64,000 nt of DNA from Pseudomonas sp. 14P_8.1_Bac3. Its GTDB lineage: Bacteria > Pseudomonadota > Gammaproteobacteria > Pseudomonadales > Pseudomonadaceae. Position numbers and translations under genes: made by a program. The notes under the pieces were generated by a model. The model did no database searches, was not told the DNA's origin, and saw only the letters and a program-made list of their open reading frames with translations. Position 1 is the stretch's first letter; each line of letters begins with the position of its first letter. Below, piece by piece: positions 54,069-62,701 of this stretch. Where the stretch lies: contig NZ_JANLOD010000049.1 of NCBI RefSeq assembly GCF_025466085.1, forward strand, positions 62,001 through 126,000, in the 5' to 3' direction.

Positions 54069-54389
54069 CTATTCGCAACCATCGAGTTGATCCAGCGCCC
54101 GGTTCACCGAGAGTTCACCGAGCATGATGACCTGGGCAATGCCCAACAGGGTGTTGACGCACGGCCCGTGGGTTCGATCCGCCAGGTCCAGGGTCATTAC
54201 ATGCGCCGAGGCCAGTGATTCGCAGGCATCGCCCAACAGGGTGATGACATCGATTGACGGGTCGATGGTGTACATCGCGCAAGGTCTGCGCGGGAGGGCC
54301 CGGATGTCAGCCGCAGAGGGAATGCGATCGGAATCTTCGAAGGTGAAGGCCGGATCTGGATTTGGGGGATTGGGGGTTGGTTTGATCAT
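54069..54389 (-). CDS. DUF6124-family small protein
   Basis: The 106-residue protein opens Met-Ile-Lys-Pro-Thr-Pro-Asn-Pro-Pro, followed by a Pro-rich segment and helices containing Ala-Ser-Ala-His-Val-Met, as in the Pseudomonas-specific DUF6124 family. AGGAG lies 8 bp before the ATG at 54389. Function is unknown. It is preceded by a candidate structured leader RNA. Family members are often found in several copies per genome. Confidence 0.75.
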   Translation of the reverse strand: MIKPTPNPPNPDPAFTFEDSDRIPSAADIRALPRRPCAMYTIDPSIDVITLLGDACESLASAHVMTLDLADRTHGPCVNTLLGIAQVIMLGELSVNRALDQLDGCE

Positions 54390-54428
54390 TGATGAAACTC
54401 CTGGAATGAAAAGAGGAGCCATCACCCC

Positions 54429-54610
54429 TCGCTACCAAACGATGGGTGGCAGCCATACGCAGGTTGGTAGACCGGTCCAGGAACCCGGCGCGTCCGAAAA
54501 CGCCCCGCGCATGGCCACCATAAAAAGCAGAAAAACATGCACTGCATAAGGTGGCGCGATGCGCCTGGAAAATCCGGGCTACCAAACCCGATCGCTGTTT
54601 TTTTCAGCGA
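54429..54610 (-). ncRNA. Candidate structured leader RNA, C4-antisense-like
   Basis: The leader before the DUF6124 gene holds hairpins with complementary loops. Plus-strand CTACCAAA occurs at 54432-54439 (flanked TCG/CGA) and 54579-54586 (flanked CGGG/CCCG). The complement TTGGTAG lies at 54464-54470, between GG and ACC. TCGCTG and CAGCGA close a T7 loop at 54592-54610. Loops on one RNA could pair with each other, as in C4-type phage antisense RNAs. Strand is inferred from the gene it precedes. No structure search was possible. Confidence 0.35.
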
Positions 54611-54611
54611 C

Positions 54612-55048
54612 CGACCAACGATAGAGCCCGACCCCAAGGCGCACAAGCCGGCGGATTCTGGCGTAACCGTAGGCAATGACGCAAGGCGCTGTAGCTTTCG
54701 CGAAGTAACCTGCAGGGCTTTTAAACACGCGAGTGTTTATCGGATGGAATCGATATCCAGCCTGTACGGTGCGCCGATGGTGTACCCGTAGATCGACGCC
54801 ATCAGCGCAGGGTGATTCGGGTCCATCGGCGCCATTGCCTACAGCTCCTTGACCTGGTTTTCAGGATGTTCCAGCCAGCGTGTCAGAATTTTCTCCAATT
54901 GCTGGCTCGGTGTAGCGCTAGCCAGCGCCCGCAGGAATTGATGTGTCAGACGCTTCCTACAATGTTGTTACACATCCGTCAGGTGAAATGGAGGCGAAGG
55001 TTTCGCGAGCGAGTTCGGGAACAACCGCGCACCCGCTTCGCCGCCAAC
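54612..55048. other. Gap upstream of AraC gene, with possible small minus-strand frames
   Basis: No known gene is present. A 32-codon minus-strand frame (54835 to 54737) starts with ATG behind AAGGAG at good spacing. Just before it, a coding-like stretch (Leu-Thr-His-Gln-Phe-Leu-Arg-Ala-Leu-Ala onward) ends at a stop near 54841, without a clear start. These could be a decayed small operon or chance. Confidence 0.3.
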
Positions 55049-56086
55049 TCAATTGGACGTGAACAGCTGCCGAATCAGGTTCGGCGTACTCCCGGTCCAG
55101 CGTTTGAACGAGCGCCGAAAATTCGCTGGATCGTTGAAGCTCAGGTACTCCGCGACTTCTTCGTTGCTGAAGCCCTTGATCTGATACAGGTACAGCGCCA
55201 CGTGTTTGCGCACGCGGTCTACCTGTTGCTGGAAACCGGTGTCGTGTTTTTGCAGTTTGCGCTTGAGGGTGGCGGGGCTCATGGCGAAGGCCTGGGCCGC
55301 CTGTTCAAGGCTGGGGGCTTGGCGCACATGGGTTTGCAGGTAGCGGTAGAGGCAATCGACGAAGCTGGAGGCGAAGCCCAGTTGGTCGATCTGCCCTTGG
55401 GCCTCCTGGCGGGCGACCTGGCCGGCGGTGGCGGATGCGGCCGGCCAGGCCAGTGCGAGGTATTCCCGCGGGATGCGCATCAGATCCAAGGGTCGTTTGA
55501 ACTGGGTGTGTTCGCCCAGATGCACCCAATACTGCTCAACGTAGCGCGGCTCGGCGTGACTGAAGCTGCATTCCCACGGCAGGCGCTGGCCACTGAGTGC
55601 CCGGCTCATGGCCACCAGCGAGGTCATGCTGGCCTCCAGCAGGAAACGCCATTGCTCTCCCGCCCCGCAACTGTCCAGCCAATAGAACCAGGCGTGTTTG
55701 TCATCGAGCACCAGCCGCGGTGTCACCAGTGGACTGAGCAGGGCTTGTTGCTGCACCAGTGTGTCGAGGGCCTGGTGCAGGTTCTGCGCATGCTGCAAGG
55801 CGTGGCTGGCCGGGCCGTAATGCCCGGGCAGCAAGCGCTGGCCGAAGAGGAAACTGCTGTCGTCGGCGTCGAGCAAACGCCGGCTGTTGCTGATCAGACC
55901 AAAAAACTGCTGCGGACTGAGGCGGGTCTGACCGGCGAGAATGTCTTCATGGAACAGGCCGGTCCCACGCAGCAGGCGATGGCTGTCGATGTCCCGGGAC
56001 AGGGCCAGATCGATCAGGGTCGCCGGCTGGTAATGCCCGGGAATGAAGCGACTGTCGGCTTCGTACCAGGTGGTTTTCAAGGTCAT
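55049..56086 (-). CDS. AraC-family regulator with arabinose-operon-type N-terminal domain
   Basis: The 345-residue protein has a PF12625-like N-terminal domain (about 20-210) and two C-terminal helix-turn-helix units (about 238-335), ending Phe-Arg-Arg-Ser-Phe-Lys-Arg-Trp-Thr-Gly-Ser-Thr-Pro. GAGG lies upstream of the ATG and only 9 bp separate it from the GGDEF gene, so the two are an operon. Such regulators (OruR/ArgR-like) often respond to a metabolite. Its target may be the neighbouring phytate genes, but that is only suggested by position. Confidence 0.92.
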   Translation of the reverse strand: MTLKTTWYEADSRFIPGHYQPATLIDLALSRDIDSHRLLRGTGLFHEDILAGQTRLSPQQFFGLISNSRRLLDADDSSFLFGQRLLPGHYGPASHALQHAQNLHQALDTLVQQQALLSPLVTPRLVLDDKHAWFYWLDSCGAGEQWRFLLEASMTSLVAMSRALSGQRLPWECSFSHAEPRYVEQYWVHLGEHTQFKRPLDLMRIPREYLALAWPAASATAGQVARQEAQGQIDQLGFASSFVDCLYRYLQTHVRQAPSLEQAAQAFAMSPATLKRKLQKHDTGFQQQVDRVRKHVALYLYQIKGFSNEEVAEYLSFNDPANFRRSFKRWTGSTPNLIRQLFTSN

Positions 56087-56095
56087 GAGCGCGCC

Positions 56096-57010
56096 TCAGG
56101 CAGTTTTTGCCAGGGGTTGCTTGGCCCGGGCCAGTGCCAGGTTGAGGCGTTTGAGCAAGGCGTCCGGCGCCTCGTCGACCGCCATGACCACGGCGGTGCT
56201 GGCGGCCAGGTGCACGCGTTCGCCGTGTTGCCGGGTTTTGTGCGCCAGGCCTTGAACCGCCTGTTGCAGCTCCAGCGCCAGCAAGCGCGCCTGACTCTCG
56301 CCAGTGTTGGGCAACAACACCACGAAGCGGTCGCCGGCCAGGCGGCAGAGCAGATCCTGACGCCGCAGGTTGAGCAGCAATAAATGGCTGAGCGCCTGCA
56401 ACACCGCATCGCCTTCAGCGTGGCCGAAGGTCTGGTTGATGGCGGTGAAGTTATCGATGTCCAGCGCCAGCAATGACAGCGGTTGCTGTTGCTGCCGACT
56501 TTCTTCGAGGCTGGCGGTGAGCTGCCGCTTGAGGTAGTCGGCGCCGCCCAGGGGGGTGAGTTTGTCGAACAGCCGATGCTCGCGGAACAGCTTTTCGCGT
56601 TTCTCCATCTGTGCACTGATCGCCAATTGTTCGCGGTGCCAGTGATAGATGCCGATGGTCAGCAGAATCATGCCCACCGGCATCGGCCCGGACTCCAGCC
56701 AGTGGTCCCAGGTGATGCTGTCGGGCAGGCGAATGAACTCGTCGAGGCTGTCGATCCACCAGGAGAAAAAGATCCCGCTCAAGCCAAGCGCCAGGTAATT
56801 GGTGACCCGCCCGGCCGGGCGACTCTTGAGCACCAGCCCCAGCCAGACCAGGGCCAGCAGCGCGGAGCCGCCTTCGCCGACAATGTCCAGCCAGACCCAT
56901 TCACTGACGCTTTTCAGCTCGCCGCAGGCCAGGTGCAGCAACAGTCCCGCGTTCGCCGCCAACAGCAGCAGGCCGAGTTTCCAACGATGGGGTTTGAGCA
57001 CTGAGAACAT
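56096..57010 (-). CDS. Membrane protein with degenerate GGDEF domain
   Basis: The 304-residue protein has about four hydrophobic helices in the first 125 residues, a short linker, then a GGDEF-fold domain (about 150-300). The metal loop Leu-Asp184-Ile-Asp-Asn-Phe, Asn192 and Gly-His (196-197) with Gly-Asp are present, but the signature is Ala-Gly-Asp-Arg-Phe (225-229) instead of Gly-Gly-Asp-Glu-Phe. The Glu to Arg change removes a metal ligand, so diguanylate cyclase activity is unlikely. AAGGA precedes the ATG. A Pho box lies upstream, suggesting phosphate control. Confidence 0.88.
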   Translation of the reverse strand: MFSVLKPHRWKLGLLLLAANAGLLLHLACGELKSVSEWVWLDIVGEGGSALLALVWLGLVLKSRPAGRVTNYLALGLSGIFFSWWIDSLDEFIRLPDSITWDHWLESGPMPVGMILLTIGIYHWHREQLAISAQMEKREKLFREHRLFDKLTPLGGADYLKRQLTASLEESRQQQQPLSLLALDIDNFTAINQTFGHAEGDAVLQALSHLLLLNLRRQDLLCRLAGDRFVVLLPNTGESQARLLALELQQAVQGLAHKTRQHGERVHLAASTAVVMAVDEAPDALLKRLNLALARAKQPLAKTA

Positions 57011-57061
57011 GGCCGGGATCCTTTGGCGAAGAGGCAATGGGCGTCAGCACAGCAGATGTTT

Positions 57062-57079
57062 GTGACAGTGGGGTGACCG
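57062..57079 (-). promoter_or_regulatory. Pho box before the GGDEF-like gene
   Basis: Read on the minus strand, CGGTCAC and CTGTCAC are separated by CCCA, giving 11-bp periodicity. It lies about 52 bp upstream of the GGDEF-like start. The second unit differs from the CTGTCAT consensus by one base and the first by three. Confidence 0.55.
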
Positions 57080-57143
57080 CGGTTTCAGGCGCATATGGGG
57101 TCGAATCAGCTCATCCGGTCAGGCATTTTTTTTTCGCCGCACT

Positions 57144-57228
57144 CTGCAGGAGCCGGCTTGCTGATGCTGGTCGTCCTCGCAGCACTGCATAGTTGAAGAT
57201 CAATCGCCAGCAAGCCGGCGCCTGCCGG
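57144..57228. repeat. REPIN-like element, divergent arms
   Basis: CTGCAGGAGCCGGCTTGCTG at the left and CCAGCAAGCCGGCGCCTGC at the right are inverted arms, with substitutions relative to the GTAGGAGC type and an unrelated core. It sits between the two Pho-box promoters. Confidence 0.7.
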
Positions 57229-57309
57229 GGGCGTGTCGGCGGGTCAAATCAGCTCAATTTCGCCTTGATCGCCGGCAAAACCCCGGTTTACCGCGTCTTC
57301 CGCCAACCC

Positions 57310-57327
57310 CTGTCACAGAACCGTCAT
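57310..57327 (+). promoter_or_regulatory. Pho box before the TonB-dependent receptor
   Basis: CTGTCAC (57310-57316) and CCGTCAT (57321-57327) are 4 bp apart, an 11-bp repeat of the PhoB consensus, each with one mismatch. It lies 75 bp upstream of the receptor start. Confidence 0.6.
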
Positions 57328-57402
57328 CCCCCGACCCTAGCTTGCCCTCCCAGTTGCCGGGCTACTTGCCTGGCGTCATCGGACTCTTGGGGGAGGACCA
57401 AC

Positions 57403-59931
57403 ATGTACCAGCGCAGCAGCACCGCCGGGCTTGTCAGCTTTACGCTCACCGCATTGGCCATGGCGATGGCCAGCGAACGCCTGAGCGCTGCCGAAACCAG
57501 CACGAACACCGAACATGTCGAGGTCGTGGGGCAGGCGGCAAGCATCGACCAGGCGCTCAAGGAACAGCGCAATTCCGACAGCATCAAGAGCGTGGTGCAC
57601 GCCGACGGCGTGGCGCAGTTGCCGGACGAAAACGTCGCCGAAGCGGTTCAGCGCTTGCCGGGCGTCAGCGTCGAGCGCGACCAGGGCGAAGGGCGGTTTG
57701 TCAGCGTGCGTGGCCTCGGGCCTGATCTCAACAGCGTGACCATCAATGGCACGCTGGTGCCGTCGCCGGAAAGCGAACGCCGCGCCGTGGCCCTCGATGT
57801 GTTGCCCTCGGAGCTGGTGCAGTCGTTGTCCGTGATCAAGACCCTGACCCCGGACATGGACGCCAACTCCCTGGGCGGCACTGTCGATGTGAAGAGCCTC
57901 TCGGCGTTCGATCACAAGGGCCTGTTCTATACCGGCAGCAGCGAAGCCAGCTACGACAAGAACACGCACCAGACCAGCCCGAAGTTTTCCGGTGCCGCCA
58001 GTAACCGCTTCAGCCTCGGCGACGGCGTCGACAACTTCGGTGTCGCTGCGGCGCTGAGCTGGCAGAAGCGCGACTTCGGTTCGGACAACGTCGAAACCGG
58101 CGGCGACTGGGATTTCGAGCGAGGCGCCAGGCTCGAAGAATTCGAACAGCGCGACTATGACATCAGCCGCGAACGCGCCGGCGGCGGCCTGAACTTCGAC
58201 TACAAACCCGATGACCTCAGCAGCTATTACCTGCGCACGCTCTACAGCCGCTACAAGGACAGCGAAACGCGCAACGCCGCCGCTTTCGAATTTGCCAACC
58301 CACAGGCCCCGGGCGAATTGGGCGACTCCGAAGGTTCGCGCAAACTCAAGCAACGCGAAGAGACCCAGGAAATCCAGTCCTACGTGTTTGGCGGCGAGCG
58401 CATGTTCGGCCTCTGGACCCTCAGCGGCCAGGCCGGTTACAGCCGCTCCAGCGAGGACAGCCCGGGGCACATCGCCAATGCCGCGTTCGACGGCATCGAT
58501 GACTTCGCCGACAGCGGTTTCTACGACAAGGACAAACCGCGGCCGATCATTGGCCAGAGCTTCTACGACCCGGCCAATTTCAGCCTCGACAAGGTCGAGT
58601 GGGAAAAGCAGAACACCACCGACACCGAGAAAAACCTGCGCCTGGACCTGGCCCGGGATTACGACTTCAAGGGCTACGCGTCCCAGGTCAAATTCGGCGG
58701 CAAGGTCAGCCGGCGCAACAAGGACAACGACCTCGACGCGTGGGTCTATGAAGATTTCGACGACCTGGGATTCAGCGATGACCAGCTCAACCTGTCGCAG
58801 TTCAGCAAGGGCTCGGTTGACTATCGCCTCGGCCGGTTCGGCCCGGGGATCAGCGGCAGCGCCATCAAACAGTTGATCGGTGGCCTCGATCGGGCGGACT
58901 TCTATGACGAAACCGAATCGCGGGTCAACGACTTCAAGATCAGCGAAGACATCAATGCCGGCTACCTGATGAACACCCTCGACATCGACGACTGGCGCTT
59001 CATCGCCGGCCTGCGCTACGAGGGCACCGAGTTCGAAGCCAAGGGCACCGGTGCGACCGATGGCGAATTCCGCTCCACCGAGACCAAGCGCCGCTATCAC
59101 CACTGGTTGCCGGGCCTGCACGCGCGCTATCAACTGGACAAGAACACCCAGGTGCGCGCGGCCTGGACCAAGTCCGTGGTGCGCCCGACCTTCGGCCAGT
59201 TGGCGCCGGGCTTTGTCATCGACGATGACGAGGCCACCTTCGGCAACCCGGAGCTCAAACCGCTGGAGTCGAGCAACCTCGACCTGGGCATCGAGCACTA
59301 CATGGGCCGCGCGGGCACCGTCTCGGCATTCGTGTTCTACAAAGACATCAAGAACTTCGTTTACAACACCGACCTCGCCGGCACCGGCGCCTGGGTCGAT
59401 TTCTCCGAGGCCCATACGTTCGCCAACGGCGACAGCGCCAAGCTGTATGGCCTGGAGCTGGCGTACTCGCAAAAATTCGACTGGCTGCCGGCGCCCTGGA
59501 ACGGCCTGCTGATTGGCGCCAACACCACCTTCAGCCGCTCCGATGCCGAGATCAAGGGCTTCGATGGCGCCAGTGGCACCAACCGCAAGCGCGGCATCGA
59601 CCTGCCCAATCAGTCCGACACGGTGGGCAACCTGATGCTCGGTTGGGAAGACGACACGCTGAGCCTGCGCCTGTCGGCCAATTACAAGTCGGATTACCTC
59701 TACGAACTGGCCTCGATCAACGACAAGGCCCACGACCTGCACGTCGATGCCCAGACCTTCATCGACTTCAGCGCCCGTTACTCGCTGACCAAGAACCTGC
59801 AAGTCAGCTTCGAGGCGCAGAACCTCACCGACGAGTCGTATTTCGTCTACACCGGCCACCGCTCCTACAACGGCCAATACGAAGAATACGGCCCGACCTA
59901 CAAGCTCGGCCTGACGTTCACCCACTTCTGA
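57403..59931 (+). CDS. TonB-dependent outer-membrane receptor linked to phytase
   Basis: The 842-residue precursor has a signal peptide (about 1-30), a TonB-box-like Glu-His-Val-Glu-Val-Val-Gly stretch (about 37-43), a plug domain (about 45-165) with Val-Gln-Arg-Leu-Pro-Gly-Val-Ser-Val-Glu-Arg, and a long barrel ending in Leu-Thr-Phe-Thr-His-Phe. It resembles the Xanthomonas/Caulobacter-type receptors for carbohydrates and other nutrients. The ATG with GGGAGG upstream at 57403 is chosen. Position before phytase and a TonB set suggests it takes up phytate or inositol phosphates. Confidence 0.92.
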   Translation: MYQRSSTAGLVSFTLTALAMAMASERLSAAETSTNTEHVEVVGQAASIDQALKEQRNSDSIKSVVHADGVAQLPDENVAEAVQRLPGVSVERDQGEGRFVSVRGLGPDLNSVTINGTLVPSPESERRAVALDVLPSELVQSLSVIKTLTPDMDANSLGGTVDVKSLSAFDHKGLFYTGSSEASYDKNTHQTSPKFSGAASNRFSLGDGVDNFGVAAALSWQKRDFGSDNVETGGDWDFERGARLEEFEQRDYDISRERAGGGLNFDYKPDDLSSYYLRTLYSRYKDSETRNAAAFEFANPQAPGELGDSEGSRKLKQREETQEIQSYVFGGERMFGLWTLSGQAGYSRSSEDSPGHIANAAFDGIDDFADSGFYDKDKPRPIIGQSFYDPANFSLDKVEWEKQNTTDTEKNLRLDLARDYDFKGYASQVKFGGKVSRRNKDNDLDAWVYEDFDDLGFSDDQLNLSQFSKGSVDYRLGRFGPGISGSAIKQLIGGLDRADFYDETESRVNDFKISEDINAGYLMNTLDIDDWRFIAGLRYEGTEFEAKGTGATDGEFRSTETKRRYHHWLPGLHARYQLDKNTQVRAAWTKSVVRPTFGQLAPGFVIDDDEATFGNPELKPLESSNLDLGIEHYMGRAGTVSAFVFYKDIKNFVYNTDLAGTGAWVDFSEAHTFANGDSAKLYGLELAYSQKFDWLPAPWNGLLIGANTTFSRSDAEIKGFDGASGTNRKRGIDLPNQSDTVGNLMLGWEDDTLSLRLSANYKSDYLYELASINDKAHDLHVDAQTFIDFSARYSLTKNLQVSFEAQNLTDESYFVYTGHRSYNGQYEEYGPTYKLGLTFTHF

Positions 59932-59975
59932 CAAGCGCCGATGCGGCTGCCCCACGACAAGGATTTTGCCTGTTC

Positions 59976-61889
59976 ATGAGCATTTCATTGCTACCCAAGC
60001 GCCACTGGCTGGCGGTACTGATCAGCCTGGCCGCCGGCCAGGTGCTGGCGTCCGCGCCAAGCCTGTCCCTCACACCCTGGGCGCCGAACCTGACGGTGGA
60101 TGCCGTGACGTTCGTTCCCGCCGATCCGGCCGGTAAACGCCTGGCTGCCAGTGGGCGTGACGGCTTGTTGCTGCTCGACGAGCAAGGCCGGGAGCTGGCG
60201 CGTCTGCCGGGATCGTTCAGCGGCGTGGACAGCCGCGCCTCCGGCCAGCAAGTGTGGGTCGCCAGCCTCGACAACAGTCGTCAGCAAGCGCTTCTGGTCA
60301 GCCTCGATCCGCACAAGCGCAGTTGGGGCCAGCCGTTGTACTTGCCCGCACGGGATTATCCGGTGAACGGCCTGTGCCTGTATCGCGACGAAGCCAGCAA
60401 CCTGTTCGTGTTCCTGGTGGGCGAGGAGGGCAAGGGCGAACAATGGCTGGTGGGCCACGGCGCGACGCTGAACGCGCAGCCACAGCGTGTGCGCGGCCTG
60501 TCGCTGCCGCCTTCGGCCACGGACTGTCAGGTAGACGACGGAGCCAATCAGCTGGTGGTCAATGAGGAGAACGTCGGGTGGTGGGCCTATCCGGCGCATC
60601 CCGAAGCCGAGGTCACGCGCACGCCGGTGGCCATGCGCGAACCGTTCGGCGAGATCAGCCACAGCGCCGGTGCCATGGCCCTGGTGCCGGGCGGCATGGT
60701 CGCGCTGGACCCGAAAACCGCGCAGTTGCATGTCTATCAACAACAAGGCGAACGCTGGGCGACTCAGGGCAATGTCGCCCTGAGCGGTTTGAAGGAACCG
60801 GAAAACCTCGCCGTGCGCCCGACGGACAAGGGCCTGCAGATCCTGCTGCGCGACGATGACAACGGCCATCTGTATCAGGGCGAACTCGACTGGCAGCCTA
60901 CGCCGGTGCCCTTGGCCCCGGTGTTGCCGAACGTGAAGGCCCTCGGCCAGAGCGAGCCGGTCGGGCGTCAGGGCGACGCGGCGGATGACCCGGCGATCTG
61001 GATTCACCCGCAGCAACCGACGCTGAGCCGGGTGCTGGGCACCAATAAAAAGCAGGGCCTGCTGGCGTATGACCTGCAAGGCAAGTTGCTCCAGGAACTG
61101 CCGGTCGGGCGCCTGAACAACGTCGACGTGCGGCCGAATTTCAAACTCGGGCAACAGACCGTCGACCTCGCCGTGGCCAGCAATCGCGATCACAACAGCC
61201 TCAGCCTGTTCAGCATCGATCGTCGAACCGGCGAGCTGCGCGAAGCCGGGGAGATTGCCACGCCGCTCAAGGAAATCTATGGCATCTGTCTGTTCCAGCC
61301 CGCCAGCGGCGAGCTCTACGCCATCGCCAACGGCAAGGACGGGACCTTCCTGCAATATCGCCTGAGCGCGCCGAATGGCAGCGTGCAGGGTGAGCTGGTG
61401 CGCCAGTTCAAGGTCGACAGTCAGCCCGAGGGCTGTGTCGCCGACGACCAGCGTCAGCGGTTGTTCCTTGGGGAAGAAGATGTCGGCGTGTGGGCGGTCG
61501 ATGCCCGCGCCGATCAACCGGCGACGCTGACCAGTGTGATCAAGGTCGGCCCGCAGCTGCATGCCGATGTCGAAGGCCTGGCGCTCTATCAGAGCGAGGC
61601 GCGCGACTACCTGGTGATCTCCAGCCAGGGCAACGACAGCTACCTGGTGCTGGACGCCGAGCCGCCGTTCGCCTCACGCGGCGCCTTTCGCGTCGGGCTG
61701 AATGCGGCGCTCGGCATCGACGGCGCCTCGGAAACCGACGGCCTGGAAGTCACTTCGGTGAACCTCGGCGGTCCCTGGAGCAAGGGCCTGCTGGTGGTGC
61801 AGGACGGCCGCAAACGGATGCCCGAGCAGACCCAGAACTTCAAATTCGTGCCCTGGGCCGAGGTCACTCAAGCCCTGGAGCTGCCCTGA
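59976..61889 (+). CDS. Dual-domain beta-propeller phytase
   Basis: The 637-residue precursor has a signal peptide (about 1-26), a divergent N-terminal propeller part (about 30-320), and a C-terminal beta-propeller phytase domain with Asp-Asp-Pro-Ala-Ile-Trp (337-342), Glu-Gly-Cys-Val-Ala-Asp-Asp (485-491) and Gly-Glu-Glu-Asp-Val-Gly-Val-Trp (499-506), all classic calcium-phytase motifs. It hydrolyses myo-inositol hexakisphosphate and releases phosphate, outside the cytoplasm. It follows the receptor by 44 bp. Confidence 0.95.
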   Translation: MSISLLPKRHWLAVLISLAAGQVLASAPSLSLTPWAPNLTVDAVTFVPADPAGKRLAASGRDGLLLLDEQGRELARLPGSFSGVDSRASGQQVWVASLDNSRQQALLVSLDPHKRSWGQPLYLPARDYPVNGLCLYRDEASNLFVFLVGEEGKGEQWLVGHGATLNAQPQRVRGLSLPPSATDCQVDDGANQLVVNEENVGWWAYPAHPEAEVTRTPVAMREPFGEISHSAGAMALVPGGMVALDPKTAQLHVYQQQGERWATQGNVALSGLKEPENLAVRPTDKGLQILLRDDDNGHLYQGELDWQPTPVPLAPVLPNVKALGQSEPVGRQGDAADDPAIWIHPQQPTLSRVLGTNKKQGLLAYDLQGKLLQELPVGRLNNVDVRPNFKLGQQTVDLAVASNRDHNSLSLFSIDRRTGELREAGEIATPLKEIYGICLFQPASGELYAIANGKDGTFLQYRLSAPNGSVQGELVRQFKVDSQPEGCVADDQRQRLFLGEEDVGVWAVDARADQPATLTSVIKVGPQLHADVEGLALYQSEARDYLVISSQGNDSYLVLDAEPPFASRGAFRVGLNAALGIDGASETDGLEVTSVNLGGPWSKGLLVVQDGRKRMPEQTQNFKFVPWAEVTQALELP

Positions 61890-61896
61890 TCCCGTC

Positions 61897-61925
61897 CCGT
61901 CATCAACCTGTCATCGCACTTTCAT
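61897..61925 (+). promoter_or_regulatory. Triple-unit Pho box before exbB
   Basis: CCGTCAT (61897-61903), CTGTCAT (61908-61914) and CTTTCAT (61919-61925) occur at exact 11-bp intervals. The middle unit is a perfect PhoB half-site. The exbB start is 61 bp downstream. Confidence 0.7.
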
Positions 61926-61938
61926 CCAATAGCTGGAC

Positions 61939-61959
61939 GGCCGTCGCGCATCGACGGCC
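61939..61959. terminator. Perfect 8-bp hairpin before exbB
   Basis: GGCCGTCG and CGACGGCC pair around a CGCAT loop, after the phytase stop. There is no T-run, and it lies after the Pho box, so it may be an attenuator or stability hairpin in the exbB leader more than a strict terminator. Confidence 0.35.
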
Positions 61960-61986
61960 CGACAGCGCCAGACAAGGAGTTTCACC

Positions 61987-62688
61987 ATGCAGGCCACGCT
62001 CGAACACATGACGATCTGGGGGCTGATCAGCGACGCCAGCCTGTTGGTCAAGGCGGTCATGCTCACCCTGTTGCTGGCGTCGTTGCTCAGCTGGTACCTG
62101 ATCATCCAGCGCAGCCGCGTGCTGCAACAGCATGAGCGGCAGATGAACGCCTTTGTGCAGCGCTTTCGGGGCGCTTCGGACCTGCTGCCGCTGTACCGGG
62201 AAACCGCGGGCAGCGACAGCGGAGTGGCCCCGATCTTTCACGCCGGGCTGCACGAGTTCAACCACCTCAACCAGCGTCAGGGCAACGCTCCCGAGGTGGT
62301 GCTCGACGGCGTGGAGCGTGCGTTGTACGTGGCGATCAGCGAGCAGGAAGTGCAGCTGGAAAAAGGCTTGCAGGTTCTCGCCACGGTGGGTTCGGTCAGT
62401 CCGTACATCGGCCTGTTCGGCACGGTGTGGGGGATCATGAATTCCTTTCTCGGCCTGTCCCAGGTGCAGCAAGCTACGTTGTCGACCGTGGCCCCAGGCA
62501 TCGCCGAAGCGTTGATCGCCACGGCCATCGGCCTGTTTGCGGCGATACCGGCGGTGATGGCCTACAACCGTTTTTCCTCCCGCAGCCAGACCTTGCTGAC
62601 CCGTTACTACGCCTTCGGCAATGAGCTTCAGGTGCGCCTGCACCGCACGTTGCACGGCACGCCGTCGACCCTGGCTGTCGCCGCCTGA
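61987..62688 (+). CDS. exbB: ExbB/TolQ-family proton channel subunit
   Basis: The 233-residue protein has three hydrophobic helices: one near 20-40 and two near 130-155 and 170-195. Gly-Leu-Phe-Gly-Thr-Val-Trp-Gly-Ile and Ala-Thr-Ala-Ile-Gly-Leu-Phe-Ala-Ala-Ile-Pro-Ala are hallmarks of ExbB. It forms the inner-membrane motor with ExbD to energise TonB. Being downstream of a Pho box and beside the phytate receptor, it is probably a dedicated rather than general motor. Confidence 0.93.
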   Translation: MQATLEHMTIWGLISDASLLVKAVMLTLLLASLLSWYLIIQRSRVLQQHERQMNAFVQRFRGASDLLPLYRETAGSDSGVAPIFHAGLHEFNHLNQRQGNAPEVVLDGVERALYVAISEQEVQLEKGLQVLATVGSVSPYIGLFGTVWGIMNSFLGLSQVQQATLSTVAPGIAEALIATAIGLFAAIPAVMAYNRFSSRSQTLLTRYYAFGNELQVRLHRTLHGTPSTLAVAA

Positions 62689-62701
62689 GAGGAGCGTGAA
62701 G

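Noticed and set aside
54812..56383. 523-codon plus-strand frame across the AraC and GGDEF genes
   Set aside because: It runs antisense across two well-supported genes and encodes an unrecognisable Gln/His-rich protein.
57376..59955. 859-codon minus-strand frame over the TonB-dependent receptor
   Set aside because: Antisense shadow of a gene with signal peptide, plug and barrel. Its own translation is low-complexity Val/Ala/Glu-rich.
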